From the NCBI GenBank assembly GCA_946414435.1, contig CAMKOM010000003.1, positions 1 through 64,000 of the forward strand: 64,000 nt of DNA. Reading direction: 5' to 3'. Both the position numbers and the translations under genes were made by a program. Below the pieces are notes generated by a model that had not been told where the DNA came from, searched no databases, and saw only the letters and a program-made list of their open reading frames with translations. This document shows positions 9,711 to 19,500 of this stretch, one piece after another (position 1 is the stretch's first letter; each line of letters begins with the position of its first letter). Source of the DNA: an uncultured Bacteroidota bacterium. Its GTDB lineage: Bacteria; Bacteroidota; Bacteroidia; Bacteroidales; SZUA-534.

Positions 9711-11077
9711 CAGACAATCAAGCAATATCGCTTTTCGAACTTTTGCATAATGTCCGTGCGGAACTGAAAAATTCGTTCGCGACGCCTGTGTGGGTGGTGG
9801 CCGAAATTATTGAGTTCGGTCAGCGCGGCAACGGCCATTGCTATATGGAACTTGTTGAGAAAGACCAAGATACCGAACGAATGACGGCCAAAGTGAAAGC
9901 TACAATTTGGGCGAATGTTTATGCACGCCTGAGCCCTTATTTTGAGTCGGTTACGGGCGAGTCGCTGCACGCCGGACTGAAGGTGATGCTGCGCGTCACG
10001 GTCGAGATGCACGAACTTTACGGATTGAGTCTCAATGTGTTGGATATTGACGCACAATACACTTTGGGCGATATTGCCCAGCAGCGCGCAAAGGTGATTG
10101 CCCAACTCACCGCCGACGGGGTGATTGATATGAACAAGCAGATTCCGTTACCGCTTGTGGTTCAGCGCATTGCGGTGGTTTCGTCGGACACGGCAGCGGG
10201 GTGGGGCGATTTCGCCAATCAATTGGAAAACAACGATTTCGGCTACAAATTTCACGTCGAGTTGTTTCCTGCACTGATGCAAGGTGATGGCGCAGCAGAA
10301 TCAATTATCGCTGCTATGGACAAGATTTTCAGTCAGATGGATGAGTTCGACGCGGTGGCGATTATGCGCGGCGGCGGCTCAAAATCCGATTTGAGTTGCT
10401 TCGACAACTACGAGTTAGCCTACTACGCCGCACAGTTTCCGCTGCCCATTCTCACGGGAATCGGCCACGAGCGCGACGACTCGGTGCTCGACCTTGTGGC
10501 CAACACCAGGCTCAAAACGCCAACCGCTTTGGCGGCTTTCATAATCGACCGCGCAGCAGCCTTTGAGCAGGAACTCACCCAGAAATGCGACTATGTGATT
10601 GACGTCGCCCGCCAGCGTATCGAGCAGAATATCAAGCGTGTTGACGATGATTATCACCGTTTTGTTTTGGGTGTCAGAGCCGTTGTCGGTCACTCGCAGG
10701 AACAACTGTCGGGACTCAACTTGCTCGCCAACAGCGCCGTACGCCGCTATTTCGACCTGCGGACAGCCCAACTCTCAACCTTCGAGCAGAAAATCCGTCT
10801 TTTGCCGCAAATCGGAATCGCTGCAGGCAACACCCGCCTTGCAACCATTGAGCAGCGCTTGCAGACAGCGCTCACCACTTTCTTTGAATCCAAGCAGCAC
10901 CAACTCGACCGCCTTGAACTCGTCTGCCGCCAAGCCGACCCGCAGAACGTGCTTAAACGCGGCTACTCAATCGTCCGCTCGAAAGGCAAGGCCGTAACTT
11001 CGCCCGAGCAAGTGCAAACGGGCGACAGCCTTTCCATTCAGACTGCCGGCGGTGAAATCAAAGGTGTTGTCGGTTGA
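9707..11077 (+). CDS. xseA: Exodeoxyribonuclease VII large subunit
   Basis: XseA is the catalytic subunit of exonuclease VII, which degrades single-stranded DNA in both directions. The 456 residues start with the OB-fold region (WVVAEIIEF..GHCYMEL) and contain the XseA signature GHERDDSVLDLVANTR followed by TPTALAA. A long helical region and the C-terminal RGYSIVRSKGK motif complete the family pattern. No xseB small-subunit gene follows, which is unusual, since xseA and xseB are often adjacent. The downstream gap instead carries a palindrome and then purT on the other strand. Confidence 0.93.
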   Translation: MTDNQAISLFELLHNVRAELKNSFATPVWVVAEIIEFGQRGNGHCYMELVEKDQDTERMTAKVKATIWANVYARLSPYFESVTGESLHAGLKVMLRVTVEMHELYGLSLNVLDIDAQYTLGDIAQQRAKVIAQLTADGVIDMNKQIPLPLVVQRIAVVSSDTAAGWGDFANQLENNDFGYKFHVELFPALMQGDGAAESIIAAMDKIFSQMDEFDAVAIMRGGGSKSDLSCFDNYELAYYAAQFPLPILTGIGHERDDSVLDLVANTRLKTPTALAAFIIDRAAAFEQELTQKCDYVIDVARQRIEQNIKRVDDDYHRFVLGVRAVVGHSQEQLSGLNLLANSAVRRYFDLRTAQLSTFEQKIRLLPQIGIAAGNTRLATIEQRLQTALTTFFESKQHQLDRLELVCRQADPQNVLKRGYSIVRSKGKAVTSPEQVQTGDSLSIQTAGGEIKGVVG

Positions 11078-11097
11078 TTTGGACTGCCATAAAACAC

Positions 11098-11125
11098 GTA
11101 GAGACGCGGTGCGCCACGTCTCTAC
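11098..11125. repeat. REP-like palindrome, copy 1
   Basis: A 28-base palindrome with perfect 9-bp arms GTAGAGACG / CGTCTCTAC and a 10-base centre. A near-identical 27-base copy lies at 46316-46342. It sits between the convergent xseA and purT genes, where it may act as a bidirectional transcription or mRNA-stability element. Confidence 0.8.
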
Positions 11126-11178
11126 ATATCAAATTTTAATTCCTAAATTCTAATTCAGTCCTTCAATCCTTCACGCAT

Positions 11179-12363
11179 TCAATCCTTCTCAACCTTCAGC
11201 GTATCATACATTTTCCGAACCTTCTCTTTGGCTTCTTCAATCGAGTTGCCGCGAGCCAGCAGCACGGCCATACGGCGGTGGTCGTGAACTTCGGGCTTGC
11301 CAAAGATGCGCATTTGCGTGTCGGGCATTGCAAGCGTTTCCTCAAGGTTGCTGAACTTCACATTTTGGCTGTCGCCGAAGACCACCACGGCTTTCGATGC
11401 CGACGGGCCGTGGAAGGCGATGTTCGGAATGGGCAGGCCCAGAATGGCGCGCACGTGCAGCGCAAATTCCGACAAATCCTGCGAAATCATTGTCACCATA
11501 CCCGTGTCGTGCGGACGCGGCGATACCTCGCTGAAAATCACGTCGTCGCCTTTGATAAACATTTCCACGCCAAAGATTCCGCGGCCGCCAAGCGCGTCGG
11601 TAATCTTCTTCGCAATGTCCTGCGCCTTTGCCAGAGCGGCGTCGGTCATAGGCTGCGGCTGCCACGATTCCTGATAGTCGCCGTCCTTCTGCCAGTGGCC
11701 GATGGGGTTCAGGAAACTTGTGCCGTCCTTGTGGCGGATGGTCATAAGCGTAATCTCATAATCAAAATCGATGAAGCCCTCGACAATCACCTTTCCAGCG
11801 CCAGCGCGGCCGCCAGCCTGCGAAATTTTCCACGAGCGGTCGATGTCGGCCTCGCTTTTCACCACGCTCTGTCCGTGGCCCGACGAACTCATAATCGGCT
11901 TCACAACGCACGGAATGCCAATCTCTTTGATGGCCGCGCGGTACTCGTCGTAAGTTGCCGCAAAGCGATAGGGCGATGTCTTCAGCCCCAGTTCCTCGGC
12001 GGCCAGACGGCGGATGCCCTCGCGGTTCATTGTCAGGAAGGTGGCGCGTGCCGTTGGAATCACGTTAAAGCCTTCTTTTTCAAGTTCGATGAGCGTTGGT
12101 GTCGCAATCGCTTCAACTTCGGGAATGATATAGTCGGGACGCTCTTTGTAAACAATCTCGCGCAGTTTCTCGCCGTCGAGCATTGAAATCACATACGAGC
12201 GGTGCGCAATCTGCATTGCGGGCGCATTTGCGTAGCGGTCAACCGCCACCACCTCAATGCCAAAACGTTGCAACTCAATAGCCACTTCTTTGCCCAGTTC
12301 GCCCGAGCCGCACAACAAGGCCTTCTTGCCGCCTTCTTTAAAGATTGTTCCAAAAGTTTCCAT
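11179..12363 (-). CDS. purT: Formate-dependent phosphoribosylglycinamide formyltransferase
   Basis: PurT makes formyl-GAR from GAR, formate and ATP, the folate-independent alternative to PurN in purine synthesis. The 394-residue protein is an ATP-grasp enzyme. It has an N-terminal Rossmann-like [15 protein letters not shown] (about residues 16-30), the SYVISMLDG substrate segment, the flexible ATP-binding loop SSSGHGQS (about 159-166) and the metal-binding [25 protein letters not shown] region. Length is typical (about 390). It is transcribed alone, towards xseA. Confidence 0.95.
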   Translation of the reverse strand: METFGTIFKEGGKKALLCGSGELGKEVAIELQRFGIEVVAVDRYANAPAMQIAHRSYVISMLDGEKLREIVYKERPDYIIPEVEAIATPTLIELEKEGFNVIPTARATFLTMNREGIRRLAAEELGLKTSPYRFAATYDEYRAAIKEIGIPCVVKPIMSSSGHGQSVVKSEADIDRSWKISQAGGRAGAGKVIVEGFIDFDYEITLMTIRHKDGTSFLNPIGHWQKDGDYQESWQPQPMTDAALAKAQDIAKKITDALGGRGIFGVEMFIKGDDVIFSEVSPRPHDTGMVTMISQDLSEFALHVRAILGLPIPNIAFHGPSASKAVVVFGDSQNVKFSNLEETLAMPDTQMRIFGKPEVHDHRRMAVLLARGNSIEEAKEKVRKMYDTLKVEKD

Positions 12364-12765
12364 ATACTCTTTTTTTAGTAGTTAAGTGAAAGTCAAATGT
12401 ATTCAATAGATTCGGCAGATGTACCGCCCGCCAAATCAAGTTGTTGACAATTAGCGAACAGGCGGAAGATTGAAAGGGGTTAGGCATTAGGCACTAGGCA
12501 TTAGGTGTTGGGTATTGGGTGACGGTTAATTATGAATTATGAATTATGAATTACGAATTCCGAATCATTACACATTACTCTTCAAACTTTAAACTTCAAA
12601 CTTCAAACCTTAAACCTTAAACTTTACTCTTTACTCTTTACTCTTTACACCTTACTCGAATTTATCCGTCGTCTGATGTCTGAAGTCTGATGTCTGAAGT
12701 CTGATGTCCGTCGTCCAAATCCAATCCTTCCCCCCAAACTCTAAACTTTTTTATATTTGTGCCCG
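12364..12765. repeat. Intergenic mosaic of short tandem arrays
   Basis: A 402-base gap between divergent genes, with no gene. Bases 12480-12717 are a chain of different tandem arrays: ATTAGGCAC-like, GAATTAT, CAAACTT, CTTTACT, then TCTGATGTCTGAAG repeats at about 12671-12711. The unit changes every 30-60 bases. A -7 promoter motif for the next gene closes the gap. Confidence 0.75.
12752..12759 (+). promoter_or_regulatory. Candidate -7 promoter element (TATATTTG)
   Basis: Exact match to TAnnTTTG, six bases before the ATG at 12766. If used, the transcript would be nearly leaderless. No -33 TTTG at normal spacing is visible. Confidence 0.4.
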
Positions 12766-14118
12766 ATGCGTGAAGTAATTACATTGACCGATGTTTTGAT
12801 AGTGCCGCTTTATCTGATGATATTGTGGTGGATATCGTCGTCGGTTCGTCGCCGCCATATCGATGCCGAGCCTTGCTACCGTTATTTCACTATCGGCCTG
12901 ATGCTCAAGATTTTCGCGGGCATTGCCTTCGCCATGATCTACACATACCACTACGGCGAAACCGACACCCACTATTACTATTGGGGCACGCAGTCCATTG
13001 AACGGCTTGCGCACAAAGATTTTGGCGCTTTCGCGAAAGTGATGGCAGGTGTTCACACGCCCGAAGTCCATTCCGCCTTCGACCGCACCACAGGTTGGCC
13101 CACCTATTGGCGCGACCCCAACTCGTTTGCCGTCTGCCGTTTCAACGTGCCGCTCTACCTGTTGGGCGCCAAGACATTTTTAGGCAATATCATTGTGCTC
13201 AATGCCCTGCTTTTCATTGGTTTTTGGAAATTTTACAAACTGATGCTCAAACTCTTCCCCAACAACGACCGCAACTTCGCCATAGCCTTGCTCTTCGTGC
13301 CGTCGGTGGTGTTTTGGGGCTCGTCGCTGCTCAAAGACAGTTGGTGCCTTGTGGCGTCGATGTTCGTTTTCTGCGCCGTTCACAGCCTTCTCATATCGCG
13401 CAAGCGGATTTTTATCAATGTTATCTTGCTGATAATCTGCAGTTATATCTGTATGAGCATTCGGCCGTATTCGTTTTTCACCACAATGGGCGCGGGCCTT
13501 GTTTGGATTGGTTTCACCTATGTCTATCGGATGCGGTCGCGTATGTTCCGAGTGTTGGTTTTTCCGATAATCGTGACCGTGATGTGGCTTGTGGGCGTGG
13601 GGCTGTTCTCGCGTTTGGGCTCGCTAGCCAACGAGCGTTATCAGTCGCTCGATGCCATAATCGAGACCGCCGTCATTATTCAAGATGACTTGAAAAAAGA
13701 GTATTACGGCGGCAACAGTTTCGACATTGGCGAGTTCGAGCCCACCATTGGCGGCCTTGTGTCGAAAGCTCCCGCTGCCATTGTGGCAGGTGTTTTCCGT
13801 CCGTTTGTGTGGGAATCGCGCAACGTGCTGATGTTCATTTCAGGGCTCGAAACATTTGCCCTAATGCTGTTAATCATTTATTTGCTTTTCAAGTTCGGTC
13901 TTCGCCGAATATTCAGTGTAGTGATGCGCAATCCGTTTCTGATATCCGCGTCGGTTTTTGTTGTTACCTACGCCTTTTTTGTCGGACTCACCACTGCCAA
14001 CTTCGGTGCATTGGTCCGCTACCGTATGCCTGTCATTGTCTTTTTGGCGCTCATTTTGGCGGTTGTTTGGCGCTATATGCAGTTGTCCCGCCTGCTGACC
14101 GATGGCGACAAAAAATAA
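12766..14118 (+). CDS. Polytopic inner-membrane protein, possibly envelope polysaccharide related
   Basis: A 450-residue integral membrane protein with about ten hydrophobic segments. Family not recognised with certainty. The conserved-looking FVPSVVFWGSSLLKDS stretch (about residue 185), with the periplasmic-type charged loops between membrane segments, is reminiscent of polysaccharide polymerases and GT-C type glycosyltransferases of Bacteroidetes. The start is taken at ATG 12766; a TTG three codons upstream is less likely. It stands alone, followed by the tRNA. Function is inferred weakly. Confidence 0.65.
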   Translation: MREVITLTDVLIVPLYLMILWWISSSVRRRHIDAEPCYRYFTIGLMLKIFAGIAFAMIYTYHYGETDTHYYYWGTQSIERLAHKDFGAFAKVMAGVHTPEVHSAFDRTTGWPTYWRDPNSFAVCRFNVPLYLLGAKTFLGNIIVLNALLFIGFWKFYKLMLKLFPNNDRNFAIALLFVPSVVFWGSSLLKDSWCLVASMFVFCAVHSLLISRKRIFINVILLIICSYICMSIRPYSFFTTMGAGLVWIGFTYVYRMRSRMFRVLVFPIIVTVMWLVGVGLFSRLGSLANERYQSLDAIIETAVIIQDDLKKEYYGGNSFDIGEFEPTIGGLVSKAPAAIVAGVFRPFVWESRNVLMFISGLETFALMLLIIYLLFKFGLRRIFSVVMRNPFLISASVFVVTYAFFVGLTTANFGALVRYRMPVIVFLALILAVVWRYMQLSRLLTDGDKK

Positions 14119-14217
14119 CTCACGGCCGCAATTTATTGGCAATCATTTTATTACAACTTGTGCCACTAATATCAGCAAAAAGTTACGCATTTGTGTTTAC
14201 ACCATAAATAAAGTTGC

Positions 14218-14225
14218 TATATTTG
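14218..14225 (+). promoter_or_regulatory. Promoter of tRNA-Gln (-7 TATATTTG)
   Basis: TATATTTG matches the Bacteroidetes -7 consensus exactly. A TTTG at 14190-14193 lies 24 bases upstream as a plausible -33 element. The tRNA begins 16 bases downstream. Confidence 0.65.
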
Positions 14226-14240
14226 CGGCAACAAAACCAT

Positions 14241-14311
14241 TGTCGTGTAGTGTAATGGTAGCACCTCAGATTCTGGTTCTGCTTGTGAGGGTTCGAGTCC
14301 TTCCACGACAA
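14241..14311 (+). tRNA. tRNA-Gln (anticodon CTG)
   Basis: It folds as a cloverleaf. The acceptor stem TGTCGTG/CACGACA is perfectly paired. The D stem is GTGT/GCAC, and the anticodon stem TCAGA/TCTGC has one mismatch at the outer pair. The anticodon loop TTCTGGT places CTG at 14273-14275. The T arm is GAGGG-TTCGAGT-CCTTC. The discriminator base is A, and CCA is not encoded. The anticodon reads CAG (glutamine). Confidence 0.9.
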
Positions 14312-14316
14312 CACGA

Positions 14317-14360
14317 AAAGCCTTGTAAACGATTGTTTGCGAGGCTTTTCTGTTTTCAGC
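14317..14360 (+). terminator. Intrinsic terminator after tRNA-Gln
   Basis: A strong hairpin with arms AAAAGCCTTGTAAAC and GTTTGCGAGGCTTTT around a GATT loop, followed by CTGTTTT. It begins six bases after the tRNA. Confidence 0.85.
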
Positions 14361-14434
14361 TGATAATTTACTGAAACATTATTTCAACCCACCTCACTTT
14401 ACACATTCAACTTTACATTTTTTCTTAAAAAAAC

Positions 14435-14442
14435 TATATTTG
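14435..14442 (+). promoter_or_regulatory. Candidate -7 promoter element (TATATTTG) for the SPFH gene
   Basis: Exact TAnnTTTG match about 100 bases upstream of the SPFH lipoprotein start, which implies a long 5' leader. Confidence 0.5.
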
Positions 14443-14542
14443 TTTCCGCATCCATTTGCACAGCATAATATTATAGTGGTGCAAGAGATGGAAATTTTTG
14501 AGTTAGTAAACTATTTGAATTTAAAACACAAAACAAACTGAT

Positions 14543-15355
14543 ATGAAAAGAATTATTTTATTGTTTGCATTGGCTTCATTGTTTACAAGCTGCGCAGTTG
14601 TCGATTCTTCAGAAGCAGGAATCAAGTTCAAAAAATTTTCAGTTACCGAACAAGGTGAGCTTCAGGCTGTTCCAATTACCGGCTGGGTGGTTTACAACCC
14701 CATCACGACATCAGTTTACAGCTATCCTGTTAATATTCAACGTGTAGATTATCAACCGTTTACCGTTACCACAAAAGATGCTGCCGTATTCAAGATGGAC
14801 CCGAGGCTCGCATATCAGGTGCGCCGCGAAATGGTGGTGAAAATCTTCGCCAAATACCGTGTCGATTTGCGCAAGATTGAGGATGGCTATATGAAAACAG
14901 TTGTGTACGACGCTTACCGCATCTCGGCTAACCGTTACACGTCGGACGAGCTGATGGCCAGCCGCGCGCAGTTTGAGGCCGAAGTTCGCGTAATGCTCGA
15001 CAGCGCTTTGCTGAAAGAGGGATTCCTGGTGTCGGAATTCACGTCGCAGATAACACCGCCGCAGTCGCTGTCGGCAGCCATCGAGGCTAAAAACAATGCC
15101 ATTCAGGAGAGTTTGAAGGCCGAGAACGAAGTGAAAAAGGCTGAGGCTCAAGCAAAAATAGCCATCGCGCAAGCGGAAGGAGAAGCTAAAGCGCTGAAAA
15201 TCAAAGCCGATGGCGAGGCTTACTATAACCGCACAGTGGCTGCCAGCCTTAACGCACTTCTGGTTCAGCAGTACGCCCTTGAGCGTTGGGACGGCAAACT
15301 GCCTGTTTATACCGGCGGCAACAGCATTCCTATGATAAACCTCGACACTAAATAG
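14543..15355 (+). CDS. SPFH/prohibitin-family lipoprotein
   Basis: A 270-residue protein with a lipoprotein signal (MKRIILLFALASLFTSC, Cys17) followed by an SPFH (stomatin/prohibitin/flotillin) domain over about residues 25-190. After it comes a typical Ala/Glu/Lys-rich coiled coil with the repeated pattern EAQAKIAIAQAEGEAKALKIKADGEA split over about 195-230. Such proteins form membrane-associated ring or cage oligomers. Here a lipid anchor replaces the usual transmembrane helix, which would place it at the periplasmic side of a membrane. It has its own promoter. Partner unknown. Confidence 0.85.
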   Translation: MKRIILLFALASLFTSCAVVDSSEAGIKFKKFSVTEQGELQAVPITGWVVYNPITTSVYSYPVNIQRVDYQPFTVTTKDAAVFKMDPRLAYQVRREMVVKIFAKYRVDLRKIEDGYMKTVVYDAYRISANRYTSDELMASRAQFEAEVRVMLDSALLKEGFLVSEFTSQITPPQSLSAAIEAKNNAIQESLKAENEVKKAEAQAKIAIAQAEGEAKALKIKADGEAYYNRTVAASLNALLVQQYALERWDGKLPVYTGGNSIPMINLDTK

Positions 15356-15465
15356 TTAATTTACAGAGGGTTGCTTAATAGTCTCCAAGCTGCGGCAACA
15401 GAAGCCGTTTTTTGCCAGGCTTTTGGGATTTGTTAATATTTCATTATCAATAAAATAGAAAAAAA

Positions 15466-15981
15466 ATGAAGCATCGTGATTTATTAGCCGGGCTGATTCT
15501 GCTTATGTCGGTTTCCGCTTGCGATGACGATAATAATGGCGGGGTGATAGTTGATTGGGCGCCAGTTGGCATCAGCATTACCGCTACCGACAGTAATGGC
15601 AACGACTTGCTTAATCCGCAAAGCAACAGTAGCATTCTCGACGGTACGTCTCTCACTTTCAAAGAAAAAACATACGAGGTGAGTTATGATTTTATGAATC
15701 ATTTCGAAGGTGCAAAAGCCTATATGCCACATATGTATGGGTTGCAGTTGGACACCGTGCGCACCAATGGCAATACCCTGTGCCGGATGTTGTTTGGCGA
15801 AATCGATGGCGGCGCTGATATGAATGAGGACCTTGTGATAAACTGGGGTGACGGCACTTCTGATGTCATTAACTACCACTGCTGGAAGCACAACGAGCGG
15901 AAACTCAGTTGCAATCGTGAGTGGAAAGTCAACGGGAAGAAGGTTGAAGGCGACAGCGGAAGTTTCGCGTTTGTGAAGTGA
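15466..15981 (+). CDS. Small hypothetical lipoprotein
   Basis: A 171-residue lipoprotein. The signal ends in MSVSAC with the lipidated Cys19, followed by an Asp-rich linker (DDDNN) typical of surface-exported Bacteroidetes lipoproteins. The mature part contains TDSNGNDLLNP and a VINWGDGTSD segment, features seen in extracytoplasmic Bacteroidetes lipoproteins of unknown role. No catalytic motif is seen. It is 110 bases after the SPFH gene and could be on the same transcript. Confidence 0.7.
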   Translation: MKHRDLLAGLILLMSVSACDDDNNGGVIVDWAPVGISITATDSNGNDLLNPQSNSSILDGTSLTFKEKTYEVSYDFMNHFEGAKAYMPHMYGLQLDTVRTNGNTLCRMLFGEIDGGADMNEDLVINWGDGTSDVINYHCWKHNERKLSCNREWKVNGKKVEGDSGSFAFVK

Positions 15982-16019
15982 GTATTTGAAATATATCGCT
16001 GATATATAATTGTTTGACT

Positions 16020-16493
16020 ATGAGAAATATTCTTGGCTATTTTTTAGGATTTCTGATTTTCATCGCGGGTATTCCTGCTTTGATGTGGTGGGCTTCCGGT
16101 CAGCCGCAACTGGCTGATTTTCCGCGGTGGAGGCTCATTGCCGCAGCATTTGTGGCCGTGGCCGGAGTGGCTGTGAGTGTGTGGAGCATTGTTCATATGC
16201 GCAAGGTGGGGAAGGGCAACCCGTTCGATGCGGTTGGTCACGAGGTTGCTCCGTGCACCAAGCACATGATGACCGACGGCCCATACCGTTTCAGTCGTAA
16301 TCCGATGCTGACGGGCACCTACATATATTATATAGGTGCGGTGCTGGCGTTTTTCAGTTGGCAGTCGTTGGTGGTTTTTGCCGCAGTGGTCGCGCTGATG
16401 ACCATTCAAGTGCTATCGGAGGAGAAACGGCTCGAGCGTGACTTTGGCGATGAGTATCTCCAATACAAAAAAACAACCGGACGGTTCATATAA
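16020..16493 (+). CDS. Isoprenylcysteine carboxyl methyltransferase (ICMT/PEMT) family membrane protein
   Basis: A 157-residue membrane protein with about four hydrophobic helices and the C-terminal SAM-binding pattern of the ICMT/PEMT methyltransferases: GPYRFSRNPMLTG (about residues 86-98) and EEKRLERDFGDEYLQYKK. In bacteria these proteins methylate lipids or small molecules; the substrate here is unknown. The start is taken at ATG 16020, since the upstream TTG at 16014 adds only two residues. Confidence 0.8.
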   Translation: MRNILGYFLGFLIFIAGIPALMWWASGQPQLADFPRWRLIAAAFVAVAGVAVSVWSIVHMRKVGKGNPFDAVGHEVAPCTKHMMTDGPYRFSRNPMLTGTYIYYIGAVLAFFSWQSLVVFAAVVALMTIQVLSEEKRLERDFGDEYLQYKKTTGRFI

Positions 16494-16559
16494 AAAATTG
16501 CTATTATTGTATGTTGCTGACGAGTTGTCAGATTGTTTGTTAACTAACAACCCGAATCT

Positions 16560-19500
16560 ATGTATCTGCTTGGTATACTATTGATGCTGTTGACATTGAT
16601 TGTGACAGGATTCTTCTCGCTCATGATTTCGAGGCGCAGTCACGCAAGTTTTTTCAAACTGCTTGAGACTCACCTTTCAACATCAAAGTCGGAATTGCTC
16701 ACCTACAATGTGAGGAAAGACAGATTTTTTGGCGCATCTGGCAACAATTCGCAGTATAACGGATACAATCTCAGTCAGTTCGCATATTGTTTTACCGACA
16801 GCGGAGTACTAATCGAGACCATCGACAAACTGAAAAGCAGAGCCGAATCAATGTCGAGTTTCATCGGGTTGGATGCAAACGGCGATAAATATTTCACGCT
16901 TAACATGCGTGCCGAGTGGTTGTTTGGCCGTCTGCATCACATCGACATCATTATGAGTGAGACAAAAGTCAGCACATCGCCGGCAAAGCATTTGTCTTTT
17001 TCCAATTTCCGCTCGATGTTCGATTTGGTATCGGCAGGCTTTGTCATTTGCGAGATGGACGGAACAGTTATCGATTTTAACAAGGCTACAGCAAGCATTT
17101 TCGGCATTCCCGACAAAGATGCCTTGCTCAGCCGCAAGTTCAAAATCTATGACAACCCCTACTACACCGGTCCTCAACCAGGTTCCGACATCAGCAACAA
17201 TGGAGCCTTGTATATCGTCAATGTTGATATGTCAAAGGCATCACACCATTTTTTCGGGCGCAGCGGATTTGCATCACTCGCTTTCCGATACTATAAGATG
17301 AACGACAATGGCAAAGACTATCTTGTTGTAATCATCACCGACCTATCAAACCAAGGAACCCCCGAATTTGCAACCCTTCTCGACGAGCAGCAGACCATCC
17401 TAAAAGTTTCAACTGTGGGCTACGCCATTTACAATCTCGACGGTGTGATGGAATATGCCAACGACGCCTTTTTCAATATAATAGGCGTGAAAGACCCAAG
17501 TTATTATACGACACACAAACGGGTTATTTTCGACTCTCCCGTCCTGCCTGACGATTTCAAGCGCGCCATCGTGAAAAACGAAATGACCGAAACGGTTTGC
17601 CACTTTGCCATCACCGACGATGTTCGCGAATACTATAACTCAACACTGACAGGCTCGCTCGACTTGAAATTTCAGTGCCGCCGCGTGCTCTCGGCCGATG
17701 GCTCAAAGTTAAGCTACGTGTTGTGTGTCACCGATATAACTGAAGACGAGCGGCAACGGCGCATTATCGACGAGCTCGACAAGGACAAGGAAATGCTAAT
17801 GCGCACAGCCGGCATATCAACATGGACCATGAACTTGCAGACATGGCAGCGCGAGCAAGTAAGCGGCGAAGTTATCTTCCCCGAAGGCATCACTCTCGAC
17901 CAACTAATTAAGAATATACATCCGAACGACACGCATCTGCTTGATATCATACTTGATTCCATGAAAAAAGGCGAACTCAAAGAGTCGCTCAATGTAATCA
18001 GAATGAAAAAGACGCCTGACGACACCAAATACTCCTATTTTGAACTATCGTTAGTGGCGAAGGAAGAGAACGGAGTAGTTACAAAAGTTGGTTGTGCCAT
18101 CCGCGATGTTACAAGTCAGACATTATACAAGCAAACACTAGAACAAGGGCAGATCCGCACGCAGCTCACCATGTTGGAATCCGATTTGATGCAGTTCGAT
18201 TTCGATACCGACACCGACATCCTTACACTATATCAGACTGAGGGATTCCCCGAGTTACCGCAAACAGGGCCTATCAAGGCTCTTGCCGAATACGTTCATT
18301 ATGAAGACAGACAGATGATGGTCGATTTGGTTAACCGGATGCGTTCACATGAGGATTTTACACAAACAGTTTATCTCCGCCTGAAAATCAGCCGCGAACA
18401 CGACGAATGGTACAACATGCAATTGTTCGTGATTCCATTGCAACGTAACTCACAAGGCGATGTGACAATTTACACCGGTCTTGTACGTGATAACACACGA
18501 TGGATAAAACTGATGCAGCAACAGGAAGAAAATAACTTGATGCTCAACACCTTCATCAATATGGTGCCATGCCTGTTCTACATGAAAGATGTCGACAATG
18601 ATTTGCGATATGTGCTTGTCAATGAGGAAGCTTACAAATGGCCGGGCGTTGAACGCGAGAATATTATTGGTCACACCGATGCCGAGGCATTCAGCCACAT
18701 TGAGGCCTTCGACATTGAGCAGGAACGCGCCCACGACTTTGAGACTATCGAAAAAGGCTATCTCGAGTACGACATCACCATCGATATGAACGGAGAGAGA
18801 CGCACATGGCGCACCATCCGTTCTGTTATCAAAACGCCAACGGGCCACCGCTATCTGCTTTCTGTATCGCTTGATGTTTCGCAATTGCATAGCAACATCG
18901 AAAAACTCGAATCGACCATTAAAGAGACTGAGAAACTGAACGATATGCTATTCACGTTCATCAATTCGGTACCTTGCTTGTTCTTTATGAAGAGCGTCGA
19001 TAACAATATGGCATACGCGATGGTGAACGACAAATTCTGCCAGATGATAGGAATGAAACGTGAGGAGATCATTGGTTTTAATGATACCGAACTTTTTCAT
19101 AATGAGCTTCTTGAAAAGATTCAAGAGTCGGACAATCTGGCCGTCGAAGATGGCAATTACAGTTATAACATCACTGGTGCCCCTGTAGGCAATCGCGTTT
19201 ATAACGTACACAAAACCAAGCTGACTCTCGATGGTCACAGTTACATTTTAGCTACCGCGCTCGATGTGACGGAACAGGCCGAGACATTCAAGGAACTGCA
19301 ACGCGCCAAGGTGAAAGCTGAGGAGTCGGACCGGCTGAAATCGGCGTTCCTCGCCAATATGAGCCACGAAATCCGCACCCCTCTCAACGCCATTGTAGGA
19401 TTTTCGGAACTGCTCACCAACACCGACGACCCCGTAAAAAAATCCACATACAGTCAATATGTGTCTTCGAATAGCGATCTGTTGCTCGGACTCATCAACG

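Noticed and set aside
11078..11178. Expected xseB gene after xseA
   Set aside because: No small ORF with XseB features is present; only the palindrome and the purT 3' flank.
12480..12740. Possible CRISPR array
   Set aside because: The repeat units are 7-14 bases, contiguous, without unique spacers, and the unit changes along the array; no cas genes are nearby.
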